A DNA stretch of 64,000 bases from Bacillus sp. MM2020_1 (GTDB taxonomy: Bacteria > Bacillota > Bacilli > Bacillales > Cytobacillaceae). Each line of letters opens with the position of its first letter. Position 1 is the first letter of the stretch. Below the pieces are notes generated by a model, which ran no database searches, was not told where the DNA came from, and worked only from the letters and a program-made list of their open reading frames with translations. The translations under genes were made by a program, and so were the position numbers. This document shows positions 26,836 through 37,114 of this stretch, piece after piece. The stretch covers positions 35,998 to 99,997 of the forward strand of contig JAANMP010000015.1 in assembly GCA_011250595.1 (NCBI GenBank). The letters run 5' to 3'.

Positions 26836-27894
26836 TCAATCTCCTAAAGTATTCGCAAAAAAACGATACACTGTTTTGGAATGGTATACTTCCTCCGGGT
26901 TTAAAACGACAGATGGAAACTCCGGATGATGGATCGCATCTGGAAATCCTTGCGTTTCCAGACAAACCCCCAAATGGTTTCTTGACCGGACACCCGCAAT
27001 GGAATAAGGGCCCTCTAGAAAATTGCCTGTATAAAGGACTACACACGGCTGATCGGTTGTTACAAGAAGCGAGCGTCCGCTTTCTTCGTCGCTTAGAATC
27101 AACTTATTTTCTCCCTCTTGTGAAAAAACAATCGGGTGGTCGTAACCATTACCCACAAGCACATTTTGTGGATGTGATGAATTCAACCCGGAATACAGCC
27201 TTCTGCCGTGATTAAAGTCAAAGGGAGTATTTCTAGATTCCATCAACTTTCCAGTAGGGATCAGATCGTCTCTCAACTCTAAAAATCGATTACTATCTAA
27301 TTTAAGAATGTGTTCAGAAATATCTCTTTTTATATTACCACTTAGGTTAAAATACGAGTGATTCGTTAAGTTGACTAACGTTTTTTGATCCGTTTTAGCT
27401 TCAAAAGTGATATCGAGTTCATTTTTATTATTTAGAATGTACGTAACAGTAGTGTCTAGATTACCCGGATAGCCTTCTTCTCCGTCTGGACTATGGTAAA
27501 AAAACTTCAACCCGACCGTATTTTCTTCCTCGATGATTTCAGTTTTCCAAATCACAGAATTAAAACCCTTCTTACCACCGTGCAGATGATTAGGATAATT
27601 ATTGTCTGCAAGATGATATCCTTTACCGTCCAACTCAAAACTTGCACCGCCAATTCTTCCGGCTACGCGCCCGCAAACTGCTCCGAAATACGGTGACCAT
27701 TCTGTATAATCTTCGAAGTTTTCAAATCCAAGCACAACATTCTCAAAGTTTCCCTGACGGTCAGGGACGATGATTTTCGTAATAACACAACCAAAATTCA
27801 GACAAGAGACCATCATGCCGTAATCATTGACTAAGGTGTATTCTTTCACGGACTCACCCTCGTAACTGCCGAATATTCTATCTAATATTTTCAT
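26836..27894 (-). CDS. galM: Galactose mutarotase (aldose 1-epimerase)
   Basis: 352 residues, normal for GalM. Characteristic segments are FGAVCGRVAGRIGGASF, NYPNHLHGGKKGFNSVIW, VNLTNHSYFNLSG and CLETQGFPDAIHHPEFPSVVL, carrying the conserved histidines and the catalytic glutamate region. The enzyme interconverts beta- and alpha-D-galactose; GalK needs the alpha form. That fits release of beta-galactose by the GH2 enzyme encoded upstream. It sits between galT and the LacI gene in one unit. GGAGTGATATATCG precedes ATG 27894. Confidence 0.95.
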   Translation of the reverse strand: MKILDRIFGSYEGESVKEYTLVNDYGMMVSCLNFGCVITKIIVPDRQGNFENVVLGFENFEDYTEWSPYFGAVCGRVAGRIGGASFELDGKGYHLADNNYPNHLHGGKKGFNSVIWKTEIIEEENTVGLKFFYHSPDGEEGYPGNLDTTVTYILNNKNELDITFEAKTDQKTLVNLTNHSYFNLSGNIKRDISEHILKLDSNRFLELRDDLIPTGKLMESRNTPFDFNHGRRLYSGLNSSHPQNVLVGNGYDHPIVFSQEGENKLILSDEESGRSLLVTTDQPCVVLYTGNFLEGPYSIAGVRSRNHLGVCLETQGFPDAIHHPEFPSVVLNPEEVYHSKTVYRFFANTLGD

Positions 27895-27977
27895 CGATAT
27901 ATCACTCCATATTTTTCAAAAAGTAGCTAATTCCCGTTTTTCCCACACACCAAAATACCCAAGTCCGATTCATTCTT

Positions 27978-29462
27978 TTATAAACTATTGATAAACCGCC
28001 GGAACCCGGCTGCCCCTGTTTCATCTCGCTTATAAACTCCTGCATCTTCTAAGACTCTTGAAAATTTCTTCCCTACTTCTTCTTTTACCAAGCCTTCAAC
28101 ATTCGCTTCAGTGGCAACAGCTTGATAGCGAGTTTTTAACGTTTCGGCCCAGTCTAAATGATATTCTGCCACTTCTGCTGATTTTCCGAGGATGTACTTT
28201 TCCACTTCTCCAAGTTCTTCCTTTAATCGTGCTGGTAAAACAGCAAGCCCCATCACTTCAATAAGGCCAATGTTTTCCTTTTTAATATGATGTACATCGG
28301 CGTGAGGATGGAAAATGCCAAGCGGATGCTCATCACTCGTGCGGTTGTTACGCAGGACCAAGTCTAGTTCAAATACATCGCCATTTTTCCGGGCAATTGG
28401 TGTAACCGTATTATGCGGAGTCTCTCCGGTTCGCGCCAGAATTCCTACCGTTTCATCAGAATAGTTTTTCCAATGGTCAAAAATATGTGAGCCCGCTTCA
28501 ACTAACGCGCTAATTTCAGCAGAACGGAGGCGAATGACAGACATCGGCCATTTAACCACTGAACAAGCGACATTTGGATAATCAGCCATACTAAATTTCC
28601 AGTCATCTGCTGCCTTTGCCATCGCAAATTGATAATTTCCGCCTTGATAATGATCGTGAGTTAAAATCGAACCACCTACAATTGGCAGATCCGCATTCGA
28701 GCCGACAAAATAATGCGGAAATTGTTCCACAAAGCTTAACAGCCGTAAGAAAGACGTTGAACTAACCACCATATCGGTATGCTTTTCTGACAAAACAATA
28801 CAATGCTCATTATAATAGACATAAGGTGAATACTGGAGGTACCATGGCTGACTTAATAATTTGACCCGAATCATCCGGTGATTGGAGCGGGCAGGATGCC
28901 CAATTCTCCCCGCAAAGCCTTCATTTTCCACACACAATAAGCATTTCGGATAGTCCGTTTTCTGCACTGACCGCTCGAGTGCGATACTTCTCGGATCCTT
29001 TTCAGGTTTCGATAAATTAATCGTAATATCTAGTTCACCATACTCGGTGGCGGTTTTATACTCAATATTGTTGCGAATTCGCTTCATCTGAATGTAGTTG
29101 CTATTTTTACTTAACTCGTAAAAATACTCTGTTGCTGCTTTTGGATCTTGTTTATATTTTTCATAAAATAGTTGATTTATAGTTGATGGTCGGGCAATCA
29201 AACAGTTCATAATTTTACTCGAAAAAATTTCCTTTTCATCAAATAATTCTTTAATGATTCCTTGGTTACAGGCATAGTCCACGATTAAATCGAGTATATC
29301 AGGGATATCAAAGGGACTGCTCTCAGCAGTATCCATTTTCTTAAAATCAGTTAGATTAAGAAGCGAAAGAATTTGATTGCGGGCATAGACTTCATCTTCC
29401 CGCTGGATTAGTTGAGTTGCAATCGCTTGATTGATTAATTGTTGTATTAGTTGATAGATCAT
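27978..29462 (-). CDS. galT: Galactose-1-phosphate uridylyltransferase (class II GalT)
   Basis: 494 residues, matching the long Gram-positive class II GalT. I start it at ATG 29462 (MIYQLIQQLINQ), which follows GAGGGG and lies 34 nt behind the galK stop; a longer frame to 29552 would overlap galK. Motifs include CVENEGFAGRIGHPARSNHR and GGSILTHDHYQGGNY with the active-site histidines. It swaps UMP between UDP-glucose and galactose-1-phosphate in the Leloir pathway. galE, needed to regenerate UDP-glucose, is not in this window. Confidence 0.95.
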   Translation of the reverse strand: MIYQLIQQLINQAIATQLIQREDEVYARNQILSLLNLTDFKKMDTAESSPFDIPDILDLIVDYACNQGIIKELFDEKEIFSSKIMNCLIARPSTINQLFYEKYKQDPKAATEYFYELSKNSNYIQMKRIRNNIEYKTATEYGELDITINLSKPEKDPRSIALERSVQKTDYPKCLLCVENEGFAGRIGHPARSNHRMIRVKLLSQPWYLQYSPYVYYNEHCIVLSEKHTDMVVSSTSFLRLLSFVEQFPHYFVGSNADLPIVGGSILTHDHYQGGNYQFAMAKAADDWKFSMADYPNVACSVVKWPMSVIRLRSAEISALVEAGSHIFDHWKNYSDETVGILARTGETPHNTVTPIARKNGDVFELDLVLRNNRTSDEHPLGIFHPHADVHHIKKENIGLIEVMGLAVLPARLKEELGEVEKYILGKSAEVAEYHLDWAETLKTRYQAVATEANVEGLVKEEVGKKFSRVLEDAGVYKRDETGAAGFRRFINSL

Positions 29463-29496
29463 ATTGGTCCCCTCTATGAAGAAGCAATTAATATCC

Positions 29497-30678
29497 TTAA
29501 ATTGCTTCCTCCATTTGAATTTCTTTTGCTCCGTCACCAATACTCGCCACATAAAATTCTGCCTCGTAGCCTATTTTCTCTAGGTAAGCCGCCCCAACAT
29601 TCTCAATAAAGTTCTCAACCTTTTCATTTGCGACAATCGCAATCGCACAGCCGCCGAAACCTGCACCCGTCATTCGCGCGCCAAGAACTCCCGGCTGTTT
29701 CCATGCTGCTTCTACTAAACTGTCCAGTTCAACTCCGGTCACTTCATAATCATCACGTAAGGAAATATGTGATTGATTAATTAATTGTCCAAATGCCTCT
29801 AAATTTCCGGCTTTAAGCTCTTCTAGAGCCTTAATTGTTCGCACATTTTCATAGACTGCGTGCTTTGCCCGTTTACGAACCGTTTCATTGGTAATTAGGT
29901 ATTGATTTTCATCAAACTCTGCTTCTGATAACTGACCAAGCGCCTCAATTGGCAGCTTTTGTTGAAGTTGCGCTAGCGCCTCTTCACATTCCCCCCTACG
30001 CTCATTGTATTTCGAATCAGCTAATTCCCTGCGCTTGTTCGTATTCATGATTAAAATTTTGTAATCATCAAGGTGAATGGGCGCGTACTCATATTTCAGT
30101 GTTTGGCAATCCAGCAAGATCCCAGCATCCTTCATACCCATGCCAATCGCAAACTGATCCATAATGCCGCTGTTCACGCCAATAAATTCATTCTCTACCT
30201 TTTTGCCAAGCTTGATGAGATCGAGGCGAGGAATTTCTAATCCAAATAAGCCGTTCACTAGCACTCCAGTTAAAAGCTCAATGGAAGCTGATGATGAAAG
30301 ACCAGCACCGTTAGGGATATTACCTTGAATTACACAATCAAAACCAGATGGAATTCCATATCCCGCTTCAAGAATATAACGGACCATCCCTTTTGGATAA
30401 TTAGCCCAATTGTGTTCTTTCTGATAATCTAGCTCGTTTAAGTTAAATTCAATGATTCCTTTTTCAGGAAAGTTTGTTGAGTACAGGCGAATCAGCTTAT
30501 CGTCCCGCTTTCTTGCTACAGCATAGGTACCATATGTGATCGCACATGGAAACACATGACCGCCATTATAATCGGTATGTTCGCCAATTAAATTAATCCT
30601 TCCCGGAGCAAAGAAAGCTTGTCTTGGTAAAACCTGAAATATATCTAAAAATACCTTATGAAGTGTCGTAACGTTCAT
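29497..30678 (-). CDS. galK: Galactokinase
   Basis: 393 residues, a GHMP kinase. The galactokinase signature GRINLIGEHTDYNGGHVFPCA is near residues 22-42, the ATP-binding PNGAGLSSSASIELL near 120, and the third GHMP motif GARMTGAGFGGCAIA near 340. It phosphorylates alpha-D-galactose at C1 in the cytosol. GGGGGTATTTGAC precedes ATG 30678. It is the first gene of galKTM-LacI, and its promoter region holds paired operator-like elements. Confidence 0.96.
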   Translation of the reverse strand: MNVTTLHKVFLDIFQVLPRQAFFAPGRINLIGEHTDYNGGHVFPCAITYGTYAVARKRDDKLIRLYSTNFPEKGIIEFNLNELDYQKEHNWANYPKGMVRYILEAGYGIPSGFDCVIQGNIPNGAGLSSSASIELLTGVLVNGLFGLEIPRLDLIKLGKKVENEFIGVNSGIMDQFAIGMGMKDAGILLDCQTLKYEYAPIHLDDYKILIMNTNKRRELADSKYNERRGECEEALAQLQQKLPIEALGQLSEAEFDENQYLITNETVRKRAKHAVYENVRTIKALEELKAGNLEAFGQLINQSHISLRDDYEVTGVELDSLVEAAWKQPGVLGARMTGAGFGGCAIAIVANEKVENFIENVGAAYLEKIGYEAEFYVASIGDGAKEIQMEEAI

Positions 30679-30736
30679 GTCAAATACCCCCAGAAGTGAT
30701 GTGTCTTGTTAAGTAACTTTAACTTCATTTTACTCT

Positions 30737-30769
30737 TTTTAGTAAAATTTTTCAATTATTTTACTAAAA
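30737..30769. promoter_or_regulatory. Paired operator-like elements before galK
   Basis: TTTTAGTAAAA (30737-30747) and TTTTACTAAAA (30759-30769) have centres 22 bp apart, two helical turns, and a third partial copy (TTTAACTAAAA) follows. A dyad with the same half sites precedes mglB. They are candidates for the LacI-family regulator of this operon. Their AT richness makes chance matches possible. Confidence 0.5.
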
Positions 30770-30785
30770 ATTTAACTAAAAAAAA

Positions 30786-30809
30786 AGGACGGATACATCC
30801 CCCCGTCCT
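30786..30809 (-). terminator. Terminator behind the alpha-galactosidase gene
   Basis: Stem AGGACGG with CCGTCCT, 10-nt loop, followed by a run of about ten T on the minus strand, 12 nt beyond the stop. Confidence 0.9.
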
Positions 30810-30821
30810 GCTTTGTTCAAA

Positions 30822-33059
30822 TCAATTAGCCTCTGTACTTTTTAAATAAACGACATATGACTGGAAGTCTCCGCCACGCTCGGCACTCCCGCCATTACAA
30901 CCATTAAATTCTGTCGGAAGCGGCAGGCCCACGGTCATTAGTTCATCGCCATAAAACGTTCGCTCGCTGCCAGAGACTTTATACATTTTCGATTCATCTA
31001 ATCCACTAAGACGAAGCGTCTGATGTTTTCTAGGATTTGGCGTTGCCAACACCTTATACCAGCCAATCAGTGCCTCTGACTGGTCTTTGTTCACGACCAT
31101 CCATGCCGTTTCATTACTCGAAAAAGGACTCAACAAGCGATAAAATTGACCATCACGCATTAATCCTCGATGCTGTTTATAAAAAGCCACCTGCTCTTTA
31201 ATTTCTGCGCGCTCTTCTGCAGTTAAGGTCAGTGGGTCCAGTTCATAGCCAAATGTCCCAAAATAAGCGGTGTTTGCCCTCGTTTGTAAGGGTGCCTGCC
31301 GTAATGTTTGGTGGTTTGGAACAGCCGAGACATGCGAACCCATACTATAAAGCGGATAGGCGAAGGATGTACCATATTGGATTTTAAGTCTTTCAATCGC
31401 ATCCGTATCATCGCTCGTCCAAGCTTGAGGAGCGTAATAGAGCATTCCCGGGTCAAACCGACCGCCCCCTCCGGCACAAGATTCAAACAACACCTGCGGA
31501 AATTCACTCGTTAACCGTTCATAAAGTTGATAAACCCCTAAGATATAGCGGTGGAAAAACTCCCCCTGCTGATTAACAGCAAGTTTTTGCGAGAACGCTT
31601 CGGTAATATTCCGATTCATATCCCATTTAATATAGGCTAGGTTTGTTTGTTTAATGATGGCGGACATCTTCTCATACAGATAATCTACTATTTCCTGTCG
31701 TGAAAAATCTAAGACCAATTGATTGCGCCCCAAAGTATAGTGCTGGCCAGGCAGACCCACTGCCCAATCTGGATGCTCGGTGAATAATTCACTATTCGGG
31801 CTGATCATCTCCGGCTCAAACCAAAGCCCGAATTTCATACCCGTTTCTGCTATTTTTCCAGCTAAACTTTCTAACCCATTAGGAAGCTTCTTTAAGTCGA
31901 CATGCCAATCCCCAAGTGAGGACGTATCATCGTTCCGCTTTCCAAACCAGCCATCATCTAGGACAAGCAGTTCGATACCTAATTCACTCGCAGATTTTGC
32001 AATCTTCACAAGTTTTTCTTCATCGAAATCAAAGTAGGTTGCTTCCCAGTTATTAATCAAAATCGGGCGCACAGCCTTCTTCCATTGAGCTTGAATGAGA
32101 TGCTCGCGGTAAAGAGAATGAAAGGCCTGACTCATCCCGTTTAAACCTTGATTGGAATACACCATTACTACTTCCGGGGTTTGGAGGGTTGCTTGCGGCT
32201 TTAAATTCCACTTAAAGCCGAACGGATGAATCCCAACAGTAAGCCGAGCTAGATCATAGTGATCCACTTCTATTTGCATGAGGAAATTACTGCTATAGAT
32301 GAAATTAAAACCAAATACTTCACCGGCATGTTCCGTCGCCTCGGGCCGTTTTAGGGCCAAGAACGGATTATGGTGATGCGAGCTGGCTCCTCGCAGACTA
32401 GAAATAGACTGGATGCCTGTTTCAAGTCGTCTTTCCTTTACATGGCGCTCCCGTGACCATGTACCCGCTAAATGGGTAAATACAAAATCTTTATCCGGAA
32501 GGTCGAGTGATGCACCCATTAATCGATCGATAACTAATTCCTCTGTACCATTATTAATTAGGGTGGCACTTCTCGTTAGGACAGGTTTTTCGCGGAAAAT
32601 TGTATAATTCAAATGCAATTCCGCCTGAAGGAACTCATCTTTTAAAATGATTTGAAGTGTACTTGCGTCGTGATTGTCTTCTGTATAGGTGGCAGGCAAA
32701 CCTTCAAGTCGCTGTTTTCCTTCTACCAGCAGATACGAATCATAGATGAAATTGGGAATATGGTTAGCCATAGTCTTACTCACACTGATCGCCGGCTCGC
32801 GAAAATCAGAATTTCCGTAGGCCGGGTATTCTTGACGCAAAGTTTCCAGACCAAAGGCCGGGTCGTCGGCGTATATGTGAGTAGTTGCCCCGGTTGGCAC
32901 ATCATACGTTTGCAGATGGGAGAAATCTTCGCGATGACGCAGTGCATTACCGTAATAAAGATGACCTAATTGTCCATTTTTCATCACATGGAAAATATAA
33001 CTTATTTGACCGTTTGTTAAATGAAACTGGCTATTTTCTTGATTCACATGAATAAGCAT
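30822..33059 (-). CDS. Alpha-galactosidase, GH36
   Basis: 745 residues, the size of the homotetrameric bacterial GH36 enzymes such as Geobacillus AgaA. The nucleophile is Asp480 in YIKWDMNR; the acid/base is Asp550 in WTSDDTDAIER, with the CAGGGGRFDPGML loop before it. There is no signal peptide, so it acts in the cytosol on imported alpha-galactosides such as melibiose or raffinose-type sugars. AGGAGAAAGTT precedes ATG 33059. It lies between two terminators and so may be its own transcript, but it sits directly between the beta-galactosidase and galK genes. Confidence 0.95.
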   Translation of the reverse strand: MLIHVNQENSQFHLTNGQISYIFHVMKNGQLGHLYYGNALRHREDFSHLQTYDVPTGATTHIYADDPAFGLETLRQEYPAYGNSDFREPAISVSKTMANHIPNFIYDSYLLVEGKQRLEGLPATYTEDNHDASTLQIILKDEFLQAELHLNYTIFREKPVLTRSATLINNGTEELVIDRLMGASLDLPDKDFVFTHLAGTWSRERHVKERRLETGIQSISSLRGASSHHHNPFLALKRPEATEHAGEVFGFNFIYSSNFLMQIEVDHYDLARLTVGIHPFGFKWNLKPQATLQTPEVVMVYSNQGLNGMSQAFHSLYREHLIQAQWKKAVRPILINNWEATYFDFDEEKLVKIAKSASELGIELLVLDDGWFGKRNDDTSSLGDWHVDLKKLPNGLESLAGKIAETGMKFGLWFEPEMISPNSELFTEHPDWAVGLPGQHYTLGRNQLVLDFSRQEIVDYLYEKMSAIIKQTNLAYIKWDMNRNITEAFSQKLAVNQQGEFFHRYILGVYQLYERLTSEFPQVLFESCAGGGGRFDPGMLYYAPQAWTSDDTDAIERLKIQYGTSFAYPLYSMGSHVSAVPNHQTLRQAPLQTRANTAYFGTFGYELDPLTLTAEERAEIKEQVAFYKQHRGLMRDGQFYRLLSPFSSNETAWMVVNKDQSEALIGWYKVLATPNPRKHQTLRLSGLDESKMYKVSGSERTFYGDELMTVGLPLPTEFNGCNGGSAERGGDFQSYVVYLKSTEAN

Positions 33060-33164
33060 AACTTTCTCCTTCTGTTAAACTTAGTTGTTGATTTCCGCTC
33101 CAGGCACTTCGCCTTCCGATACAATCAACTTGGCTATAAAATTTTTCAAAGCTTATTTATAAGG

Positions 33165-33191
33165 AAAGAGCCTGGCAATATCAGGCTCTTT
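33165..33191 (-). terminator. Terminator behind lacZ
   Basis: Stem AAAGAGCCTG with CAGGCTCTTT and a 7-nt loop, 23 nt beyond the beta-galactosidase stop on the minus strand. It closes the importer-lacZ unit. Confidence 0.85.
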
Positions 33192-33214
33192 TCTTTATTT
33201 GATCCATATCATAA

Positions 33215-36200
33215 TTAAATTCTATTGATGATAAACTCAAATTCCATGTCTTTGTCAGCATGAATGAGGTGTTCATCATGGACCGGTGCGCCCCAGCTGT
33301 CGTCTCCGCCAACGCCCATCTGCTTGCCTGCTACCGTCACCACTGTGTAATGAACATTCGGAAGCTCAAATTGATGATTCGCATTCTCTAGTTCAAACGC
33401 TGTATACGGTGAAAAATTGCACTCCAATGGTTCAGTAACAGCAGAAATTCTTAATCCTTGTCCATCCTGGTTTGTCACACTAACCCGGCGTACTCCCGTG
33501 CGGTTGCCTGACTCTTGCGGCATCACATATCCGCTTAAATTCTCTGATACGCTGTTGCTAAAGATGCCAAGTTTGGCTCCCTGCGCACGGTCCGAGTAGT
33601 TTTCTTCAGGACCCATGGCGTACCATTCTAATTGATCATAATCCGCCGGCACCTTAAAGGATACGGCAAAAATCGGCATCTGTGGAAGATGATCTGCGCC
33701 TTGATAAATCGATTTCACATGCATACTACCATCGGCAAAAATCGAATAACTTATTTTCACCACAACTTCTTCACTTATAGATAATTTATAAGTAAAGGCA
33801 ACAGTCACCTGACCTTTATCATTTTCGAGGTCAATTGCAACACATCTTCTGGTCAGACTGGCTGCGTACCAAAGCCCTGAATTGAAGCCTTGTGAGTAGC
33901 CGCGATCGTTATCCGTGGTCGCCCGCCAGAATAATGGTGCAGGCGGAAGAGCCATCATCTCTTTTCCCGCGTAATTAAGTGAAACGAGGCTGCCAGCCTG
34001 TTTCGAGAACAGGAACGTAAAGTCCCGCCCATGGACACCAATATTGACATCACCTTCGACGACTCTTAACTCTCCCTGAACAGCGGCAAACTTTTCTTCT
34101 GCCTTTACCTGAAACACAAATTGCCCAAACGCAATCTCATAACCGGCCTCAGCCCAGAGTGTGTTTTCCTTTAAGACCAAGGAGGTTTGAATACAGTACT
34201 CCCCAGAAGCACTCGTGACACCAGCAGGCAGCTTATATTCAGCTCTCCCCTCGCTAAGAGGCCCAACATTTACCTCAAGCTTGTTTCGATACAATTCCTT
34301 GCCCTCAAGGTAAAGGACGTATTCCAAATCATAGTCCGTTAGATCAGAGAATAGGCTGTCATTGATAATTGATACACCGGTCTGATCTGGGTTTAGCTTA
34401 AAGTTTTGATATAAATATTTAACTTCCTGCATCTTAGGTGAAAGTTCTCGATTAGAATAAACTATCCCATTTGTACTGAAGCCATAATCGGTTGGCCGGT
34501 CATCAAAGTCACCGCCAGTTGCAAAAAATTCCTTCCCGTAGCGATCTTTTTTGATAAGTGATTGATCAATATAATCCCAAATAAAACCGCCTTGATACAT
34601 TGGGAACTTCTTTTCTAAATCTGTATATTTGTACATCCCACCGAGTGAATTTCCCATTGCATGCATATATTCGCAGCTAATGTATGGCTTTTCCGGATTA
34701 TCATTCAAATATTCCTCAATATCAGCCGGCTTGGCATACATACGGCTTTCAATATCACTTGTGTCATTATATTCACGAGCATGAAATACACCTTCGTAAT
34801 GAACTAAGCGGCTTGGGTCCACTCTCTTAAAATATTTAGAAACGTTAAGAATGACCTCACCTGCATAGGATTCATTCCCGCATGACCAAATCAGGATGGA
34901 TGGGTGATTTTTGTCCCGTTCAACCATGGAAACAGCCCTATCCATAACAATATTCTCCCACTCCGGCTTGTTCCCGGGAATGTTCCAGGACGGCTCGACA
35001 GCCCCCATCTTTTGCCATGATCCGTGCGTTTCCAGGTTCATTTCATCGATTACGTAGACACCATATTGATCGCACAGCTCGTACCAATAACTTTGATTCG
35101 GATAATGAGACGTCCGAACAGAGTTGATGTTATTTTGTTTCAGAGTTTTAATATCCCAAAGCATGTCTTCCTTTGTAATCGCACGGCCCGTCCTGCAATT
35201 GAATTCATGACGATTCACACCCTTGAATACAATCCGTTCCCCATTAAGATGCATGATTTTATTAATGAGTTCAAACCTTCTGAAGCCCACATTTTGCGGA
35301 ACAACTTCTACCAAACTGCCTTTTTCGTTATACACTTGAATATAAAGCTTGTATAAATACGGACTTTCTGCGCTCCATAATTTAGGACATTCAACGTCCA
35401 TCGTTGCTGACCATTTTCCGTCATTATTGCTAATCGTACGGGATGATACCAAGTTGCCTTCTGTATCGTACAATTCTGTTACAATTTTTGAAGGAGAAGT
35501 GTTACCAGACAATAACTTGAGGTCTACTTTAAGCGTACCTTGCGTAAAGGCATCATTCAATTCCGCACGAACACACGTATCATAGACATGAATCTCTGGG
35601 ACGGTATAGAGATAAACATCCCGAAAAATACCTGAAAAACGCCAGAAATCTTGATCTTCCAGCCAACCGCCTGTGCTTCGCTGATAAACTTCGACCGCTA
35701 GCTTGTTCTCACCATCAGTTAGGAATGGAGTAAGGTCAAACTCAGCTGGTGTGAAGGAGTCCTCACTATAGCCGACAAACTCCCCGTTTAGCCACACATA
35801 AAACGCTGACTCCACTCCTTGGAAAGAAATGTAGACAGGCTTATTTGTCATATTTTCAGGCACCGTAAACATCTTCACATAGCTGCCGACCGGATTATGG
35901 TCGAGTGGAATTTCTGGCGGGCGGATCTCGTTAAGACCGTCCCATGGGTACATCGTATTTACATATTGTGGTTTTCCATAGTCCTGAAGCTGGATATGTC
36001 CGGGTACGGTGATGTCTCCCCAGCCGGAACAATTAAAATCCTGCTCGTAAAAACGCTCCGGACGATTATCGGGATTGACACTATAGCTAAATTTCCAATT
36101 TCCGTTTAAGTCATGGCGCATAGCCATTGGGCCTGAGCTTTTTGCCTGCTCACGTGTTTCGTAGTACATGTGGTCCGAATGCGCAGGCAGTCGATTCACG

Positions 36201-36253
36201 GCAAACACATTCACATCGGTAAGCCAATCTATTTTTGGAATGGTTGTCATCAT
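33215..36253 (-). CDS. lacZ: Beta-galactosidase, GH2 (LacZ type)
   Basis: About 1012 residues, full LacZ length. The acid/base is Glu461 in LIWSCGNESYAG and the nucleophile is Glu528 in YISCEYMHAMGNS. The N-terminal sugar-binding domain, immunoglobulin-like domains and the C-terminal Bgal_small_N domain are all present (YSDRAQGAKLGIF, PQESGNRTGVRRV). It lacks a signal peptide and so cleaves imported beta-galactosides in the cytosol. I start it at ATG 36253, behind AAAGAGTG; an upstream GTG 36259 and the next ATG are also possible. It is the last gene of the unit with the two permeases, which supports galactoside import. Confidence 0.95.
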   Translation of the reverse strand: MMTTIPKIDWLTDVNVFAVNRLPAHSDHMYYETREQAKSSGPMAMRHDLNGNWKFSYSVNPDNRPERFYEQDFNCSGWGDITVPGHIQLQDYGKPQYVNTMYPWDGLNEIRPPEIPLDHNPVGSYVKMFTVPENMTNKPVYISFQGVESAFYVWLNGEFVGYSEDSFTPAEFDLTPFLTDGENKLAVEVYQRSTGGWLEDQDFWRFSGIFRDVYLYTVPEIHVYDTCVRAELNDAFTQGTLKVDLKLLSGNTSPSKIVTELYDTEGNLVSSRTISNNDGKWSATMDVECPKLWSAESPYLYKLYIQVYNEKGSLVEVVPQNVGFRRFELINKIMHLNGERIVFKGVNRHEFNCRTGRAITKEDMLWDIKTLKQNNINSVRTSHYPNQSYWYELCDQYGVYVIDEMNLETHGSWQKMGAVEPSWNIPGNKPEWENIVMDRAVSMVERDKNHPSILIWSCGNESYAGEVILNVSKYFKRVDPSRLVHYEGVFHAREYNDTSDIESRMYAKPADIEEYLNDNPEKPYISCEYMHAMGNSLGGMYKYTDLEKKFPMYQGGFIWDYIDQSLIKKDRYGKEFFATGGDFDDRPTDYGFSTNGIVYSNRELSPKMQEVKYLYQNFKLNPDQTGVSIINDSLFSDLTDYDLEYVLYLEGKELYRNKLEVNVGPLSEGRAEYKLPAGVTSASGEYCIQTSLVLKENTLWAEAGYEIAFGQFVFQVKAEEKFAAVQGELRVVEGDVNIGVHGRDFTFLFSKQAGSLVSLNYAGKEMMALPPAPLFWRATTDNDRGYSQGFNSGLWYAASLTRRCVAIDLENDKGQVTVAFTYKLSISEEVVVKISYSIFADGSMHVKSIYQGADHLPQMPIFAVSFKVPADYDQLEWYAMGPEENYSDRAQGAKLGIFSNSVSENLSGYVMPQESGNRTGVRRVSVTNQDGQGLRISAVTEPLECNFSPYTAFELENANHQFELPNVHYTVVTVAGKQMGVGGDDSWGAPVHDEHLIHADKDMEFEFIINRI

Positions 36254-36289
36254 GATCACTCTTTCTATTTACATTTTTCCAAAAACCTA

Positions 36290-37114
36290 TTATTTAACAG
36301 ATCCCATCATACCAGCGACAAAATGCTTTTGCATAATGAAGAAGATGAGTGCTGCCGGCAAAGTCGCAATTACAATCGCTGTCATGATCATTCCAAAGTC
36401 AGGTGAGTAACTGGAACCGAGGTTTGAAATTAACAAAGGAATAGTTTGGTTCTCTGGCGACTGTAATACAACCAACGGCCATAAATAACTGTTCCAGCTG
36501 GCCATGAAGGTAATGATGGCTGCTGCTGCATAAGTTGTCTTCATTGTCGGAAGATAAATCCGAAAGAAACATCCCAATTCGGATAGGCCATCGATTCTCC
36601 CAGCCTCAAGGATTTCCTTCGGAAACATCTTGGTACTTTGTCTAAAGAAAAAGATCAGGTAGGCGGTTGTAACGGTTGGTAATATGACGGCTGCGATTGT
36701 ATCAATCCCAATGAACGGTAAGGATTGTGAAATGGTCGCAAACATTCTAAAGAGCGGTACCATCAATGCAGCAAAAGGAATCATCATGGAAACTAACAAA
36801 ATATTAAACACAAAATCCTTGGATTTACTTTTATAAATTTCAAATCCATATCCCGCCAAGGAAGCAATCAGCATGGCAAGGATAGTAGTTATTACCGAGA
36901 TTTTTGTTGAATTAATTAACGCAGGTACAAGATCCACCGTATCCAGCAGATTGTGAAGGTTTTGCATAAAATGACTGCCAGGCAGCATCTTTCCTTGTGT
37001 TACATCTACAGATTTATTTGTCGAGCTCACAATCATCCATAGAAATGGAAACACAGAGACAATTGCTGCGATGATTAGTACTGTATAACTGAATGTGTTT
37101 TTAAACTTATTCAT
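36290..37114 (-). CDS. Carbohydrate ABC permease, MalG type
   Basis: 274 residues with six hydrophobic helices. The EAA loop EAGRIDGLSELGCFFRIYLP, which contacts the ATPase, is near residues 180-200. I start it at ATG 37114 (MNKFKNTFSYT) because AGGTGA lies 6 nt before it; a longer frame to 37159 overlaps the upstream gene more. It overlaps the MalF-type permease gene by 8 nt. With that protein and the upstream lipoprotein it forms a CUT1 sugar importer. No ATPase gene is present, as is common in Bacillus, where one MsmX-type ATPase serves several importers. Confidence 0.92.
   Translation of the reverse strand: MNKFKNTFSYTVLIIAAIVSVFPFLWMIVSSTNKSVDVTQGKMLPGSHFMQNLHNLLDTVDLVPALINSTKISVITTILAMLIASLAGYGFEIYKSKSKDFVFNILLVSMMIPFAALMVPLFRMFATISQSLPFIGIDTIAAVILPTVTTAYLIFFFRQSTKMFPKEILEAGRIDGLSELGCFFRIYLPTMKTTYAAAAIITFMASWNSYLWPLVVLQSPENQTIPLLISNLGSSYSPDFGMIMTAIVIATLPAALIFFIMQKHFVAGMMGSVK

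Noticed and set aside
29463..29552. N-terminal extension of galT
   Set aside because: It would overlap galK; the 30 extra residues do not look like GalT, and ATG 29462 has its own GAGGGG.
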